From positions 1 to 22,167 of the forward strand of contig CAKPZU010000020.1 in assembly GCA_934215405.1 (NCBI GenBank): DNA of 22,167 nucleotides, read 5' to 3'. Origin of the DNA: an uncultured Bacilli bacterium. Lineage in GTDB: Bacteria > Bacillota_I > Bacilli_A > RFN20 > CAG-631. A model generated the notes under the pieces. The model searched no databases. It was not told where the DNA came from and saw only the letters and a list, made by a program, of their open reading frames with translations. Shown here piece by piece: positions 13,404 through 21,803 of this stretch; the first letter of the stretch is position 1, and each line of letters opens with the position of its first letter. A program made the position numbers and the translations under genes.

Positions 13404-15225
13404 AATTCTTTGCTTGTTCTTCTCTAAAAGCAAGTCTTCTATCAAGTTTTGTTAAATTTTTCTTTCTAAGTCTTATAGCATCTGGAGTTATTTCAACAAG
13501 TTCATCATCCTCTATAAATTCAAGAGCTTCCTCAAGTGTCATAACTCTTGGAGCAGATACGCTAACCGCAACATCTGTAGCTGCACTTCTTACTGATGTT
13601 AAATTTTTATTTTTAATAGGATTTACAGATAAGTCATTTGACATATTATTAATTCCAATAATTTGTCCTTCATATACTTCAACTGATGGTCCCACTAATA
13701 AAGTTCCTCTATCTTCTAAAAATTGTAAAGAATAAGCCATTGTAGTACCTGTAGCAACAGATACCATTACACCATTACTTCTACGAGGCAATTCACCAAC
13801 ATATGGAGCATAGCCAATAAATTGAGTAAGTAAAGTTCCTTCGCCATGTGTTTCATTTGTAAATTCTTGTCTATATCCAATTAACGAACGGGCTGGCAAA
13901 ACATAAATAAGCTTTGTATAGCCATTTGTTGAATCCATATCTTCCATAATTCCTTTTCTTAAATTAAAGGCTTGGATAACTCTTCCAGCATAATGATCAA
14001 CAACGTTAACTGTTACTCTTTGCATTGGCTCTAATAATTTGCCATTTTCCTCATGCATAATTACTTTAGGACGAGAAACAGCAAATTCATAGCCCTCACG
14101 GCGCATTTTTTCAATCAAAACAGAAAGATGCAATTCTCCTCTTCCTGAAACCTTAAAGCTTTCTGTAGTTGGATTATCCTCAACCTTCATCCCAACATTG
14201 ACTTCAAGTTCTTTTAATAATCTTGCTTTTATTTGTAATGTTGTTAAAAACTTGCCACTTCTTCCAGCAAATGGTGATGTGTTTACACAAAAATCCATCG
14301 AAAGAGTTGGCTCTTCAATTTGAATTAATTCTAGTGGTTGTGGATTATCTTTTGAGCAAATTGTCTCACCAATTGAAATACTTGGAATTCCCGAAATTAC
14401 TGCAATATCACCAGCGCCAATTTCATCAGCCTCTACTCTTTTAATACCCTTGTATTGATATATTTTTGCAACCTTAGCTTGAACAATTTTGCCATCAGCT
14501 CTACAATAACTAACAGTTTGATTAGCTTTTAATCTGCCTTGAAAAACCCGGCCAATTCCAAGCCTTCCAACATAATCATCATATGCTAAAGTTGATACTT
14601 GCATTTGTAAAGGAAGATCATTTTTACTAACATCATATATTGGAGTGTGCTTTAAAATAGTTTTAAATAAAGGCTCTAAATTCTCGCTTGAATCATCAAG
14701 AGATTCTTTAACAATACCCTTTTTAGCAATTCCATATAAAACAGGAAAATCAAGTTGCTCATCATTAGCATTTAAATTGCAAAACAATTCAAATACTTCA
14801 TCAATTACTTCTTGTGGGCGAGCATCTTTTTTATCAATTTTATTGATAAGTAAAATAGGCTTTAAGCCTATTTCTAAAGCTTTTGATAAAACAAATCTTG
14901 TTTGAGGCATTGGGCCTTCTGAAGCATCAACTAGCAAAATTACATTATCAACTGTTCTAATAATTCTTTCAATTTCTGATGAAAAATCAGCATGGCCTGG
15001 AGTATCAACAATATTAATTTTAATATCTTTATACATTGAACAATTCTTAGAATAAATTGTAATTCCTCTTTCTCTTTCAAGTTCGTTACTATCCATTACA
15101 CAATCAACAACTTCTTCATTATCTCTAAAAACATGGCTTTGACGTAAAAAAGCATCAACTAAAGTTGATTTTCCAGCATCTACATGGGCAATAACTGCAA
15201 TATTCAAAACTTTTTGGTAATCCAT
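13402..15225 (-). CDS. typA: TypA/BipA family ribosome-associated GTPase (divergent)
   Basis: TypA/BipA is a translational GTPase related to EF-G that helps large-subunit assembly and growth under stress. The 607-residue protein has GTPase motifs G1 AHVDAGKST at 13-21, ERERGITI ending at 57, G3 DTPGHAD at 74-80 with the catalytic His78, and G4 NKID at 128-131. Later come EF-G-like domains and the TypA C-terminal domain with EALEFIEDDELVEITP. It differs from usual TypA in G1 (HVDHGKTT expected), PARSLIGYR at 444-452 (PARGLIGFR expected) and GINNMSNDL at 524-532 (GEHxRxNDL expected). The frame is open 13 codons further upstream, but the chosen ATG has GAAAGAAG before it. Only AT-rich -10-like boxes (15255-15265) precede it, with no clear -35. 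Stop is TAA. Confidence 0.93.
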   Translation of the reverse strand: MDYQKVLNIAVIAHVDAGKSTLVDAFLRQSHVFRDNEEVVDCVMDSNELERERGITIYSKNCSMYKDIKINIVDTPGHADFSSEIERIIRTVDNVILLVDASEGPMPQTRFVLSKALEIGLKPILLINKIDKKDARPQEVIDEVFELFCNLNANDEQLDFPVLYGIAKKGIVKESLDDSSENLEPLFKTILKHTPIYDVSKNDLPLQMQVSTLAYDDYVGRLGIGRVFQGRLKANQTVSYCRADGKIVQAKVAKIYQYKGIKRVEADEIGAGDIAVISGIPSISIGETICSKDNPQPLELIQIEEPTLSMDFCVNTSPFAGRSGKFLTTLQIKARLLKELEVNVGMKVEDNPTTESFKVSGRGELHLSVLIEKMRREGYEFAVSRPKVIMHEENGKLLEPMQRVTVNVVDHYAGRVIQAFNLRKGIMEDMDSTNGYTKLIYVLPARSLIGYRQEFTNETHGEGTLLTQFIGYAPYVGELPRRSNGVMVSVATGTTMAYSLQFLEDRGTLLVGPSVEVYEGQIIGINNMSNDLSVNPIKNKNLTSVRSAATDVAVSVSAPRVMTLEEALEFIEDDELVEITPDAIRLRKKNLTKLDRRLAFREEQAKN

Positions 15226-15294
15226 ATAATCACTTCTTTCAAATAACCTTGTATATTTTATCATAAAATATAAATAAAAAAAATATTTTCTTTA

Positions 15295-15328
15295 AAAAAG
15301 CAAAAACTTATAGCATTAAGCTATAAGT
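15295..15328 (-). terminator. Rho-independent terminator of galE
   Basis: On the minus strand ACTTATAGC pairs perfectly with GCTATAAGT (9 bp) around a 5-nt TTAAT loop, followed by TTTTTG and a further run of T. It starts 3 nt after the galE stop. The short distance to typA (106 nt in total) means that typA needs its own promoter or read-through. Confidence 0.88.
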
Positions 15329-15331
15329 CAA

Positions 15332-16348
15332 TTACTCTTCATATCCATTAGGATTTTTTACTTGCCAATTCCAAGCGTCTCTTGCCATATCTTCAATGCC
15401 ATATTTAGTGATAAATCCTAATTCATTTCTGGCTTTTGTTGGATCTGCATAGCATGTTGCAATATCGCCAGGCCTTCTTTCGACAATTCGATATGGAATT
15501 TCATGTCCAACTGCTTTATCAAAAGCCTTTAAAACATCCATTACAGAATATCCTTTTCCAGTGCCTAAATTATAAATAACTAGACCTGGATTTGTAGTTA
15601 ATTTATTTAAAGCTAGAACGTGCCCATAAGCTAAATCGCAAATATGAATATAGTCTCTAACGCCAGTTCCATCTTTAGTATTATAGTCGTTACCATTTAC
15701 ATGAACATATGGTCTTTTTCCAATTGCAACTTGTGTTACATAAGGTACTAAATTATTAGGAATACCATTAGGATCTTCTCCTATTAAGCCAGATGGATGA
15801 GCACCAACTGGATTAAAATAACGTAATAAAGCAACATTTAAAGTGGAATCAGCTTTACAAACGTCCATTAGAATTCGTTCAATAAAATACTTAGTAGTTC
15901 CATATGGATTTGTAGTTTTTCCAATTTCAGCCTCTTCAGTAATAGGCAATACTTTTGGATCTCCATAAACAGTTGCACTTGATGAAAACACAAAATTCTT
16001 TACATTATATACTTTCATTAATTTGAGAATAGTGAATACAGAATCAATATTATTTTGATAATATTTTAAAGGTACAACAATTGATTCAGGCACACATTTT
16101 AAGCCTGCAAAATGTATTATTCCATCAATATGATTTTCTTCAAAAATTACTTTTGAAGCTTCATAATCAGTTAAATCAACCTTATAAAACTTAATAGGCG
16201 TATTAGTTATTTGTTCAACTCTTTTAACTGCCTCATATTTTGAATTTAATAAATTATCAACGCAAATAACATTATGCCCTGCCTTTATTAATTCAACACA
16301 AGTATGTGTCCCAATATAACCAGCTCCACCAGCCACCAAAATATTCAT
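15332..16348 (-). CDS. galE: UDP-glucose 4-epimerase
   Basis: GalE interconverts UDP-glucose and UDP-galactose with bound NAD, serving galactose use and supply of UDP-galactose for envelope glycans. The 338-residue protein is a full-length extended short-chain dehydrogenase. It has the NAD-binding GGAGYIG at 7-13, DN at 31-32 at the end of the second strand, IIHFAGLKCVPES with the active-site loop, Ser124 in FSSSATVYG, and Tyr149/Lys153 in NPYGTTK. The later NLGTGKGYSV motif is typical of GalE. The chosen ATG lies 9 nt behind AAGGAGG; eight upstream codons in frame overlap the ribosome binding site and are excluded. It is a single-gene unit with its own promoter and terminator. Stop is TAA. 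Confidence 0.94.
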   Translation of the reverse strand: MNILVAGGAGYIGTHTCVELIKAGHNVICVDNLLNSKYEAVKRVEQITNTPIKFYKVDLTDYEASKVIFEENHIDGIIHFAGLKCVPESIVVPLKYYQNNIDSVFTILKLMKVYNVKNFVFSSSATVYGDPKVLPITEEAEIGKTTNPYGTTKYFIERILMDVCKADSTLNVALLRYFNPVGAHPSGLIGEDPNGIPNNLVPYVTQVAIGKRPYVHVNGNDYNTKDGTGVRDYIHICDLAYGHVLALNKLTTNPGLVIYNLGTGKGYSVMDVLKAFDKAVGHEIPYRIVERRPGDIATCYADPTKARNELGFITKYGIEDMARDAWNWQVKNPNGYEE

Positions 16349-16380
16349 AAAACCATTCCTCCTTCTATGCAACTGTTATA

Positions 16381-16409
16381 ATTATACTCGCAATAGTAAA
16401 TAATTTCTA
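16381..16409 (-). promoter_or_regulatory. galE promoter
   Basis: On the minus strand TAGAAA (16404-16409) lies 17 nt upstream of a perfect TATAAT (16381-16386), about 33 nt before the galE start codon. The -35 matches 4/6. No obvious operator palindrome or CcpA-type site is visible nearby, so regulation by sugar is not shown by the sequence. Confidence 0.7.
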
Positions 16410-16488
16410 GATTATTTTAAAAATAAGCAATTATTTTTCTTTTATTATGACAAATATTAGAAAAATATAACATTTTTATTTCGAAATG

Positions 16489-16517
16489 TTGAAATATTAT
16501 AAAAATTATTTTATAAT
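16489..16517 (+). promoter_or_regulatory. glyS-dnaG-rpoD-trmK operon promoter
   Basis: TTGAAA (16489-16494) and a perfect TATAAT (16512-16517) are separated by 17 nt. The predicted start is near 16524, leaving a leader of only about 20-25 nt with AAGAAGGTG as ribosome binding site. There is therefore no room for a T-box riboswitch, which often controls glycyl-tRNA synthetase genes in Bacillota. The remainder of the 16349-16546 gap is plain AT-rich sequence. Confidence 0.8.
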
Positions 16518-16546
16518 ATAATGGTTAATGTAAAGAAGGTGCGTTT

Positions 16547-17923
16547 ATGTCAAAAGAACAATTTGAAAAGATTGTTAATCATGTTAAAGTACAGGGATTT
16601 GTTTTCGCTGGAAGTGAAATTTACGGAGGCCTTGCAAATAGTTGGGATTATGGCCCACTTGGTGTTGAAATGAAAAACAATATTAAAAGAGCATGGTGGA
16701 AAAGATTTATCAGCGAATGTAAATATAATGTAGGCTTAGATTCAGCAATTATCTTAAATCCAAAGGTTTGGGAAGCATCTGGCCATGTTGCAACATTTTC
16801 TGACCCTTTAATCGATTGCAAATATTGTAAATCAAGATATAGAGCAGATAAATTAATCGAAGAATTCAATCCTGAAATTAAAGCTTCAGTAATGAATAAT
16901 GAAGAACTTGAAAAATATATTAGTGAAAATATTCCATGTCCTAAATGTGGACATAAAGATTATACACAAATTAGGAATTTCCAATTAATGTTTAAAACTT
17001 CAATTGGAGTAGTTGAAGATCAAAAATCATTAGCTTATTTGCGTCCTGAAACAGCCCAAGGTATCTTTATTAACTTCAAAAACGTTCAAAGAACTTCAAG
17101 AAAGAAAATACCTTTTGGAATTGGGCAAATTGGTAAAGCATTCCGCAATGAAATAACTCCAGGAAATTTTATTTTTAGAACAAGAGAATTCGAGCAAATG
17201 GAAATGGAATTTTTCTGTAAGCCTGGTACTGACTCAATGTGGTATGATTACTGGAAAAATCATTGTATGCAATTTTTGCTTGATTTAGGAATTAAAAAGG
17301 ACAATCTTAAGTTTATTGAATATGAGCCAACAGAATTAGCTCATTATGCAAAAGCAACTTGTGATATTCTTTATAATTTTCCATTTTCAGAAACATTTGA
17401 AGAATTATGGGGAATTGCTAATAGAACCGATTATGACTTAACAAAGCACCAACAATATTCAGGAGAAAATATGACATACTTAGATCCTGAAACTAATGAA
17501 AGATATATTCCATATGTTGTTGAACCATCAGTTGGTGTTGATAGATTAATGCTTGCACTATTGTGTGATGCTTATGATGAGGAAGTAATTAATGAAAAAG
17601 ATACAAGAGTAGTTATGCACCTTCATCCATGTATTGCTCCATATATAGCAGCAGTATTACCTTTATCTAAGGCATTATCTGATAAGGCTAATGAGGTATA
17701 TGATATGTTAAGTAAGCATTTCCATATCGATTATGATGAGGCTGGTTCAATTGGAAAAAGATATCGTCGCGAAGATGCAATCGGTACACCATATTGTATT
17801 ACTATTGATTTTGATACTGTAAATGATGATTCTGTTACTATTAGAAATCGTGATACTATGCAACAAGAAAGAATTAAAATAACTGATTTAACTGACTTTT
17901 TAGATTCAAAGATGTTTTTATAA
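16547..17923 (+). CDS. glyQS: Glycine--tRNA ligase, single-chain (alpha2) class II type
   Basis: The enzyme charges tRNA-Gly with glycine using ATP. The 458-residue product is the homodimeric form, not the two-subunit GlyQ/GlyS type. Its N-terminal GSEIYGGLANSWDYGPLGVE block is near 22-41. A zinc-binding insertion carries Cys91/Cys94 (DCKYCK) and Cys131/Cys134 (PCPKCG). Class II motif 2 is FRNEITPGNF to EFEQMEMEFF at about 199-223 and motif 3 is EPSVGVDRLMLALL at 326-339. An anticodon-binding domain follows, with GSIGKRYRREDAIGTPYCI. ATG follows AAGAAGGTGCGTTT. It leads the operon, with dnaG 9 nt downstream. glyS-dnaG-rpoD proximity is conserved in Bacilli. Stop is TAA. Confidence 0.97.
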   Translation: MSKEQFEKIVNHVKVQGFVFAGSEIYGGLANSWDYGPLGVEMKNNIKRAWWKRFISECKYNVGLDSAIILNPKVWEASGHVATFSDPLIDCKYCKSRYRADKLIEEFNPEIKASVMNNEELEKYISENIPCPKCGHKDYTQIRNFQLMFKTSIGVVEDQKSLAYLRPETAQGIFINFKNVQRTSRKKIPFGIGQIGKAFRNEITPGNFIFRTREFEQMEMEFFCKPGTDSMWYDYWKNHCMQFLLDLGIKKDNLKFIEYEPTELAHYAKATCDILYNFPFSETFEELWGIANRTDYDLTKHQQYSGENMTYLDPETNERYIPYVVEPSVGVDRLMLALLCDAYDEEVINEKDTRVVMHLHPCIAPYIAAVLPLSKALSDKANEVYDMLSKHFHIDYDEAGSIGKRYRREDAIGTPYCITIDFDTVNDDSVTIRNRDTMQQERIKITDLTDFLDSKMFL

Positions 17924-17932
17924 GGAGAATTA

Positions 17933-19750
17933 ATGGACAATAACACAATTGAAAAGATTAATGAAATAAGGCAACAAGCCGATATTGTTGATATAATTTC
18001 AAGGCATATAAGCGTTACACGTAAAGGAAAGAATTTTTTTGCAATATGTCCTTTTCATAATGATACAAATCCATCAATGTCAATTAGTAAAGAAAAGCAA
18101 ATATATAAATGCTTTGTATGCAATGCTGCTGGAAATGTATTTACATTTATTCAAAAGTACAAAAAAATCCCTTACATGCAAGCTGTTAAAGAGGTTGCAG
18201 ATCTTGTTGGAATAGAGTTTAATTTAGTAAACAAAAGAAAAGATGAAATCATTAATGTAAAAGACAAAGTATTATTTGATATACTTTCTGATGCTACAAC
18301 TTTTTATAAGAATTCACTATTTTCCTCAAAAAAAGCAATAGAATATTGCCAAAACAGAGAATTAGATCAAAAAACCATTTCTGATTTCAATATTGGCTAT
18401 TCACCTGATGGTACAAAGCTACCTTCATTTTTAGAAAATAAAGGCTATAAAAAAGAAGACATCTTTCGTTCTGGATTAGTTGTTGATACGGATGGTGAAT
18501 TAATTGATAGATTTGCAAATAGACTGATTTTTCCAATTTCTGATTTAAATGGAAAAGTAATTGCCTATTCAGGAAGAATTATAGAAAAGTCAGATATGGC
18601 AAAATATGTCAACTCTCCTGAAACTGAAATATTTATAAAAGGCAAAACATTATATAATTATGCCAATGCTCTTCCTTTTATAAAGCAAACAAAATGTATG
18701 TACATTTGTGAAGGATTCATGGATTGTATTGCTCTTTATAAAGCGGGCATCAAAAATGCCGTTGCCTTAATGGGAACAGCTTTTACAAGTGAGCATTTAA
18801 AGGTCATAAAATATTTAGGTGTTGAAGTAATCTTATGTTTAGATGGTGATAATCCCGGAAATATTAATGCCAATAAATTAGCTAACGAATTGCTTAATTT
18901 AGATATAGATGTAAAAGTAATTCCTAACTATAATGATGTTAAAGATTTAGACGAATTTTTAATAAAATATGGTGGGGAAGCATTGGTTTCACATTTAAAT
19001 GAAGTAAAAATGAATGCCTTTGATTTTAATTTTTATGTAGCAAGCAAGTTAAATGAATTAGCAAGTAATGAAAGTAAAAAAAGCTTTCTAAAAAAAATGT
19101 GTAAGCAAATTGTAAAAATGAATAATGAAGATATTGATTTATATGTTGATAAGTTACATAAAGAATTAGGATTTTCTATTTCAACAATAAATCAATTATT
19201 ACAAAAAGAGAAAAATGAAAACAATACATCTCCTATTAATGAAATAAAAAAATACGTAAAATTTAGCAAAAATGAAGATTTACAATTAAGAGTCTTAACA
19301 CAAATGTTAGACTCAAAGGAAGCAATTGAAATATTTATTAACAGTGTTGTTTACTTAAAAAATGATGGATATAGAAAACTAGCATTTTTAATAAGTGATT
19401 ATTATAAAGAAAATAAAGACACATTTAACTCTGATTATATGATTGCCGATTTATTTACAAAAGTGTCAACAGATTTTCAAGATGATGACTCTTTAATTAA
19501 AGCACTATCATATATCGATGAAAACAAAGACAACTATCCAACATTTTCAAAGAGATATTTTAATGACTTAATCTATGAGATTAATGAGATAGCTCCACTA
19601 GAAGAGGAACTAGAAAAAGTTACAGAAGACTTAAAATATGCAAATACAAAAGAACAAATGAATGAATATATTAAAAAAGCCTTAGAATTAAAGCAAAAAA
19701 TAGCAAGCAAAAAAAATGGGAAAATTGGAGGAATAAACAATGGAAAATAA
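17933..19750 (+). CDS. dnaG: DNA primase
   Basis: DnaG makes RNA primers for lagging-strand synthesis and works with the replicative helicase DnaB/DnaC. The 605-residue protein has the CHC2 zinc finger with Cys39, His42, Cys60 and Cys63 (CPFH and CFVC). The polymerase core has RLIFPISDLNGKVIAYSGR and KYVNSPET. The TOPRIM acidic residues are Glu260 in CEGFMD and Asp304/Asp306 in LDGDNPG. The TOPRIM sequence DGDNPG replaces the more usual DGDxAG. The C-terminal third is lysine-rich, helical and poorly conserved, consistent with the helicase-binding domain. ATG follows AAGGAGAATTA. Its end overlaps the rpoD start by 11 nt. Stop is TAA. Confidence 0.97.
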   Translation: MDNNTIEKINEIRQQADIVDIISRHISVTRKGKNFFAICPFHNDTNPSMSISKEKQIYKCFVCNAAGNVFTFIQKYKKIPYMQAVKEVADLVGIEFNLVNKRKDEIINVKDKVLFDILSDATTFYKNSLFSSKKAIEYCQNRELDQKTISDFNIGYSPDGTKLPSFLENKGYKKEDIFRSGLVVDTDGELIDRFANRLIFPISDLNGKVIAYSGRIIEKSDMAKYVNSPETEIFIKGKTLYNYANALPFIKQTKCMYICEGFMDCIALYKAGIKNAVALMGTAFTSEHLKVIKYLGVEVILCLDGDNPGNINANKLANELLNLDIDVKVIPNYNDVKDLDEFLIKYGGEALVSHLNEVKMNAFDFNFYVASKLNELASNESKKSFLKKMCKQIVKMNNEDIDLYVDKLHKELGFSISTINQLLQKEKNENNTSPINEIKKYVKFSKNEDLQLRVLTQMLDSKEAIEIFINSVVYLKNDGYRKLAFLISDYYKENKDTFNSDYMIADLFTKVSTDFQDDDSLIKALSYIDENKDNYPTFSKRYFNDLIYEINEIAPLEEELEKVTEDLKYANTKEQMNEYIKKALELKQKIASKKNGKIGGINNGK

Positions 19751-20906
19751 AATGGTGTTTGAAAACGCAGATCAAATTAAGGATTATTTCGTATCTTTAA
19801 TAAAAAATGGTAAAAAAGTAAAGGATGATGAAATAATTAAAGCCTGTCAAACTATCGATATGGATGATGAAGAAATGGCAGATTTAATTGATGAAATTTT
19901 ATCAGCTGAAGAAGATATCGAAAATATAGATGTTGATTTCTCAAAAGATCCTGAGCTTGATGAGAATTTATTATTAGATGATGATGTATTTATTCCAGCT
20001 GAGGATGATGCTGCATTAATTAATGATGCTGAAATTGATGATTTGAGTAATTTTGACATTGATAGCAATGCCAAAATTAATGACCCTGTAAAAATGTATT
20101 TAAAAGAAATTGGTAAGGTACAATTACTTGGTGATAGAGAACTTGAACTTGCTAAAAGAGCAAAAGAGGGCGATGTTGATGCTAAAAACGAATTAATATC
20201 TGCCAATTTAAGATTAGTTGTTTCAATTGCTAAGCATTTCTTAGGCCGTGGCCTTTCTTTTTTGGATTTAATTCAAGAAGGAAATATTGGCTTAATTAAA
20301 GCTGTTGAAAAATTTGATTATACTAAAGGATTTAAATTTTCAACATATGCCACATGGTGGATTAAGCAAGCAATAACAAGAGCTATTGCTGATCAAGCTC
20401 GTACTATTAGAATACCTGTTCATATGGTTGAAACTATTAATAAAATGACTCGTATACAACGTCAATTAACACAAGAGTTAGGAAGAGAACCAACTGCTGA
20501 AGAAATTGCTGAAAAAATGGATGGCGATATTACTCCTGAAAGAGTAAGACAAATCCAAAGAATCAACCTTGAGCCAGTTTCTCTTGAAACACCAATTGGT
20601 GAAGAAGATGATTCACATTTAGGAGATTTTATTGAAGATAAAGAAGTAATGACTCCAAATGAATACGCAAGTAATGAATTATTAAAAAATGAATTACAAG
20701 ACATATTAAAAGAACTTACTCCACGTGAAGCAAAGGTTTTACAACTTCGTTATGGTCTTGGGGATAATAGACCACACACACTTGAAGAGGTTGGTAAAGA
20801 ATTCAATGTAACAAGAGAAAGAATTAGACAAATTGAAGCTAAAGCTTTAAGAAAATTAAGACATCCTTCTCGTTCTAAAAAATTAGGTGACTATAGAGAA
20901 AAGTAA
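19740..20906 (+). CDS. rpoD: Primary RNA polymerase sigma factor (sigma-70/SigA)
   Basis: This is the main sigma factor, directing RNA polymerase to -35/-10 promoters. The 388-residue protein has a short N-terminal region, a strongly acidic stretch at about 41-106, and region 1.2 from DPVKMYLKEIG (115-125). Region 2 has ANLRLVVSIAKHF, FLDLIQEGNIGL and FSTYATWWIKQAI. Region 3 contains the sigma-finger segment ETPIGEEDDSHLGDFIED (283-300). Region 4 has the helix-turn-helix TLEEVGKEFNVTRERIRQIE. The start lies inside the dnaG end, behind GGAGGAATAAAC, implying coupling; a second in-frame ATG four codons later is less likely. The promoters seen in this window fit its expected specificity. Stop is TAA. 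Confidence 0.98.
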   Translation: MENKMVFENADQIKDYFVSLIKNGKKVKDDEIIKACQTIDMDDEEMADLIDEILSAEEDIENIDVDFSKDPELDENLLLDDDVFIPAEDDAALINDAEIDDLSNFDIDSNAKINDPVKMYLKEIGKVQLLGDRELELAKRAKEGDVDAKNELISANLRLVVSIAKHFLGRGLSFLDLIQEGNIGLIKAVEKFDYTKGFKFSTYATWWIKQAITRAIADQARTIRIPVHMVETINKMTRIQRQLTQELGREPTAEEIAEKMDGDITPERVRQIQRINLEPVSLETPIGEEDDSHLGDFIEDKEVMTPNEYASNELLKNELQDILKELTPREAKVLQLRYGLGDNRPHTLEEVGKEFNVTRERIRQIEAKALRKLRHPSRSKKLGDYREK

Positions 20907-20907
20907 T

Positions 20908-21573
20908 ATGTCAAATTCAATTAAATTAGATAACCGTTTATTAACAATTGCTTCTCTTGTTGATAATTGCAATACCTTAATCGATGTTGGTACCGACCAT
21001 GGTTATCTACCAATTTATTTAATTCAAAATAATATCGTTAAAAAAGCTATAGCTTCAGATGTTGCTATAAATCCTTTAAATAAAGCTTTAGATAATATTA
21101 TTAAATATCACCTAGAAGGAAGAATAGAAGCAAAGCTAGCAAACGGATTAATTAACCAAGGATATGCTGATTTTGTCGTAATCGCTGGAATGGGTGGAAA
21201 TTTAATAATAGATATCTTAAACAATAAAAGCCTTGATTATCCATATTATATTTTGCAGGCAAACATTAATGTGCCTTTACTTAGGAAATATCTAATGGAA
21301 AATGAATACAAGATAATTGATGAAAAAATTTCTTTTTGTAACAAAAAGTTTTATGAAATCATAAAGGCCATTAATGGGCATCAAGAACTTAACGAAATAG
21401 AAATTGAAAATGGACCTATCAATTTAAAAAATAAAGATCCATTATTTATTAAAAAACTTAAAAATGAAATAAATAAATATGAATCAATATTAACTAATTT
21501 TCAAGGTAATCAAGAAGAAGAACTTAAAATAAAAAATAAAATAAAGCAAATAAAAATAGCCATGGAATATTAA
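20908..21573 (+). CDS. trmK: tRNA (adenine(22)-N1)-methyltransferase
   Basis: TrmK methylates N1 of adenine 22 in the tRNA D-arm using S-adenosylmethionine. The 221-residue protein starts MSNSIKLDNRLLTIASLV. It has the SAM-binding motif DVGTDHGYLP at 26-35 and VIAGMGG near 91-97, both diagnostic of this family, then ILQANINVP where LQPN is more common. The C-terminal part is a lysine/glutamate-rich helical region, as in other TrmK proteins. The ATG is one base after the rpoD stop; a GTG seven codons upstream inside rpoD is in frame but lacks a ribosome binding site. B. subtilis also keeps trmK near sigA. Stop is TAA, inside the loop of the terminator. Confidence 0.9.
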   Translation: MSNSIKLDNRLLTIASLVDNCNTLIDVGTDHGYLPIYLIQNNIVKKAIASDVAINPLNKALDNIIKYHLEGRIEAKLANGLINQGYADFVVIAGMGGNLIIDILNNKSLDYPYYILQANINVPLLRKYLMENEYKIIDEKISFCNKKFYEIIKAINGHQELNEIEIENGPINLKNKDPLFIKKLKNEINKYESILTNFQGNQEEELKIKNKIKQIKIAMEY

Positions 21574-21590
21574 CCATGGCTATTATTTTT
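21555..21590. terminator. Bidirectional terminator between trmK and rpmE
   Basis: AATAGCCATGG (21555-21565) and CCATGGCTATT (21574-21584) form a perfect 11-bp stem with an 8-nt loop. On the plus strand it is followed by ATTTTT; on the minus strand it is followed by TTTTTA. It therefore can stop both the trmK operon and the convergent rpmE transcript. The upstream arm is the last codons of trmK and the stop codon lies in the loop. Confidence 0.9.
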
Positions 21591-21596
21591 AATATT

Positions 21597-21803
21597 TTAC
21601 TTCTTAAGTCCGTATTTCTTATTGAACTTATCGATTGCACCAGCTGCTTGGGCAAATCTTTGTTTTCCAGTATAAAATGGGTGACAATTTGAACATGAGT
21701 CAACTGTAATATTTTCTTTTACAGAGCCTGTTTCAAATTCAGAACCACATGTTGTACAACGAATAACAATTCTATTATACTTTGGATGTATTTTTGCTTT
21801 CAT
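21597..21803 (-). CDS. rpmE: 50S ribosomal protein L31 (zinc form, type A)
   Basis: L31 bridges the large-subunit central protuberance and the small-subunit head. The 68-residue product begins MKAKIHPKYNRIVIRCTTCG and has Cys16, Cys19, Cys37 and Cys40, the zinc site of the C+ form. The C-terminal FNKKYGLKK is typical. ATG start after GGAAGGAGAGATATCTT. It is a single-gene unit with its own promoter and leader, converging on trmK across a shared terminator. Stop is TAA. Confidence 0.97.
   Translation of the reverse strand: MKAKIHPKYNRIVIRCTTCGSEFETGSVKENITVDSCSNCHPFYTGKQRFAQAAGAIDKFNKKYGLKK

Noticed and set aside
16410..16488. AT-rich stretch between the galE and glyS promoters as a possible operator
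   Set aside because: No clear inverted repeat or known binding-site pattern was found beyond general AT-richness.
16547..17923. Possible reassignment of Arg codons AGG or CGG, which has been reported in some uncultivated Bacilli
   Set aside because: AGG codes for the conserved Arg in QIRNFQLMFKT of glycyl-tRNA synthetase and at plausible Arg sites in DnaG; CGG codes for the conserved Arg of IGRVFQG in TypA. All Trp are TGG. The standard reading fits.
19847..20206. Serine-rich antisense frame opposite rpoD
   Set aside because: It is the complement of the Asp/Glu-rich codons of the sigma factor acidic region; low complexity and no start signal.
20887..20907. GTG start of trmK inside rpoD
   Set aside because: No ribosome binding site precedes it, and the ATG one base after the rpoD stop gives the family-like N-terminus.
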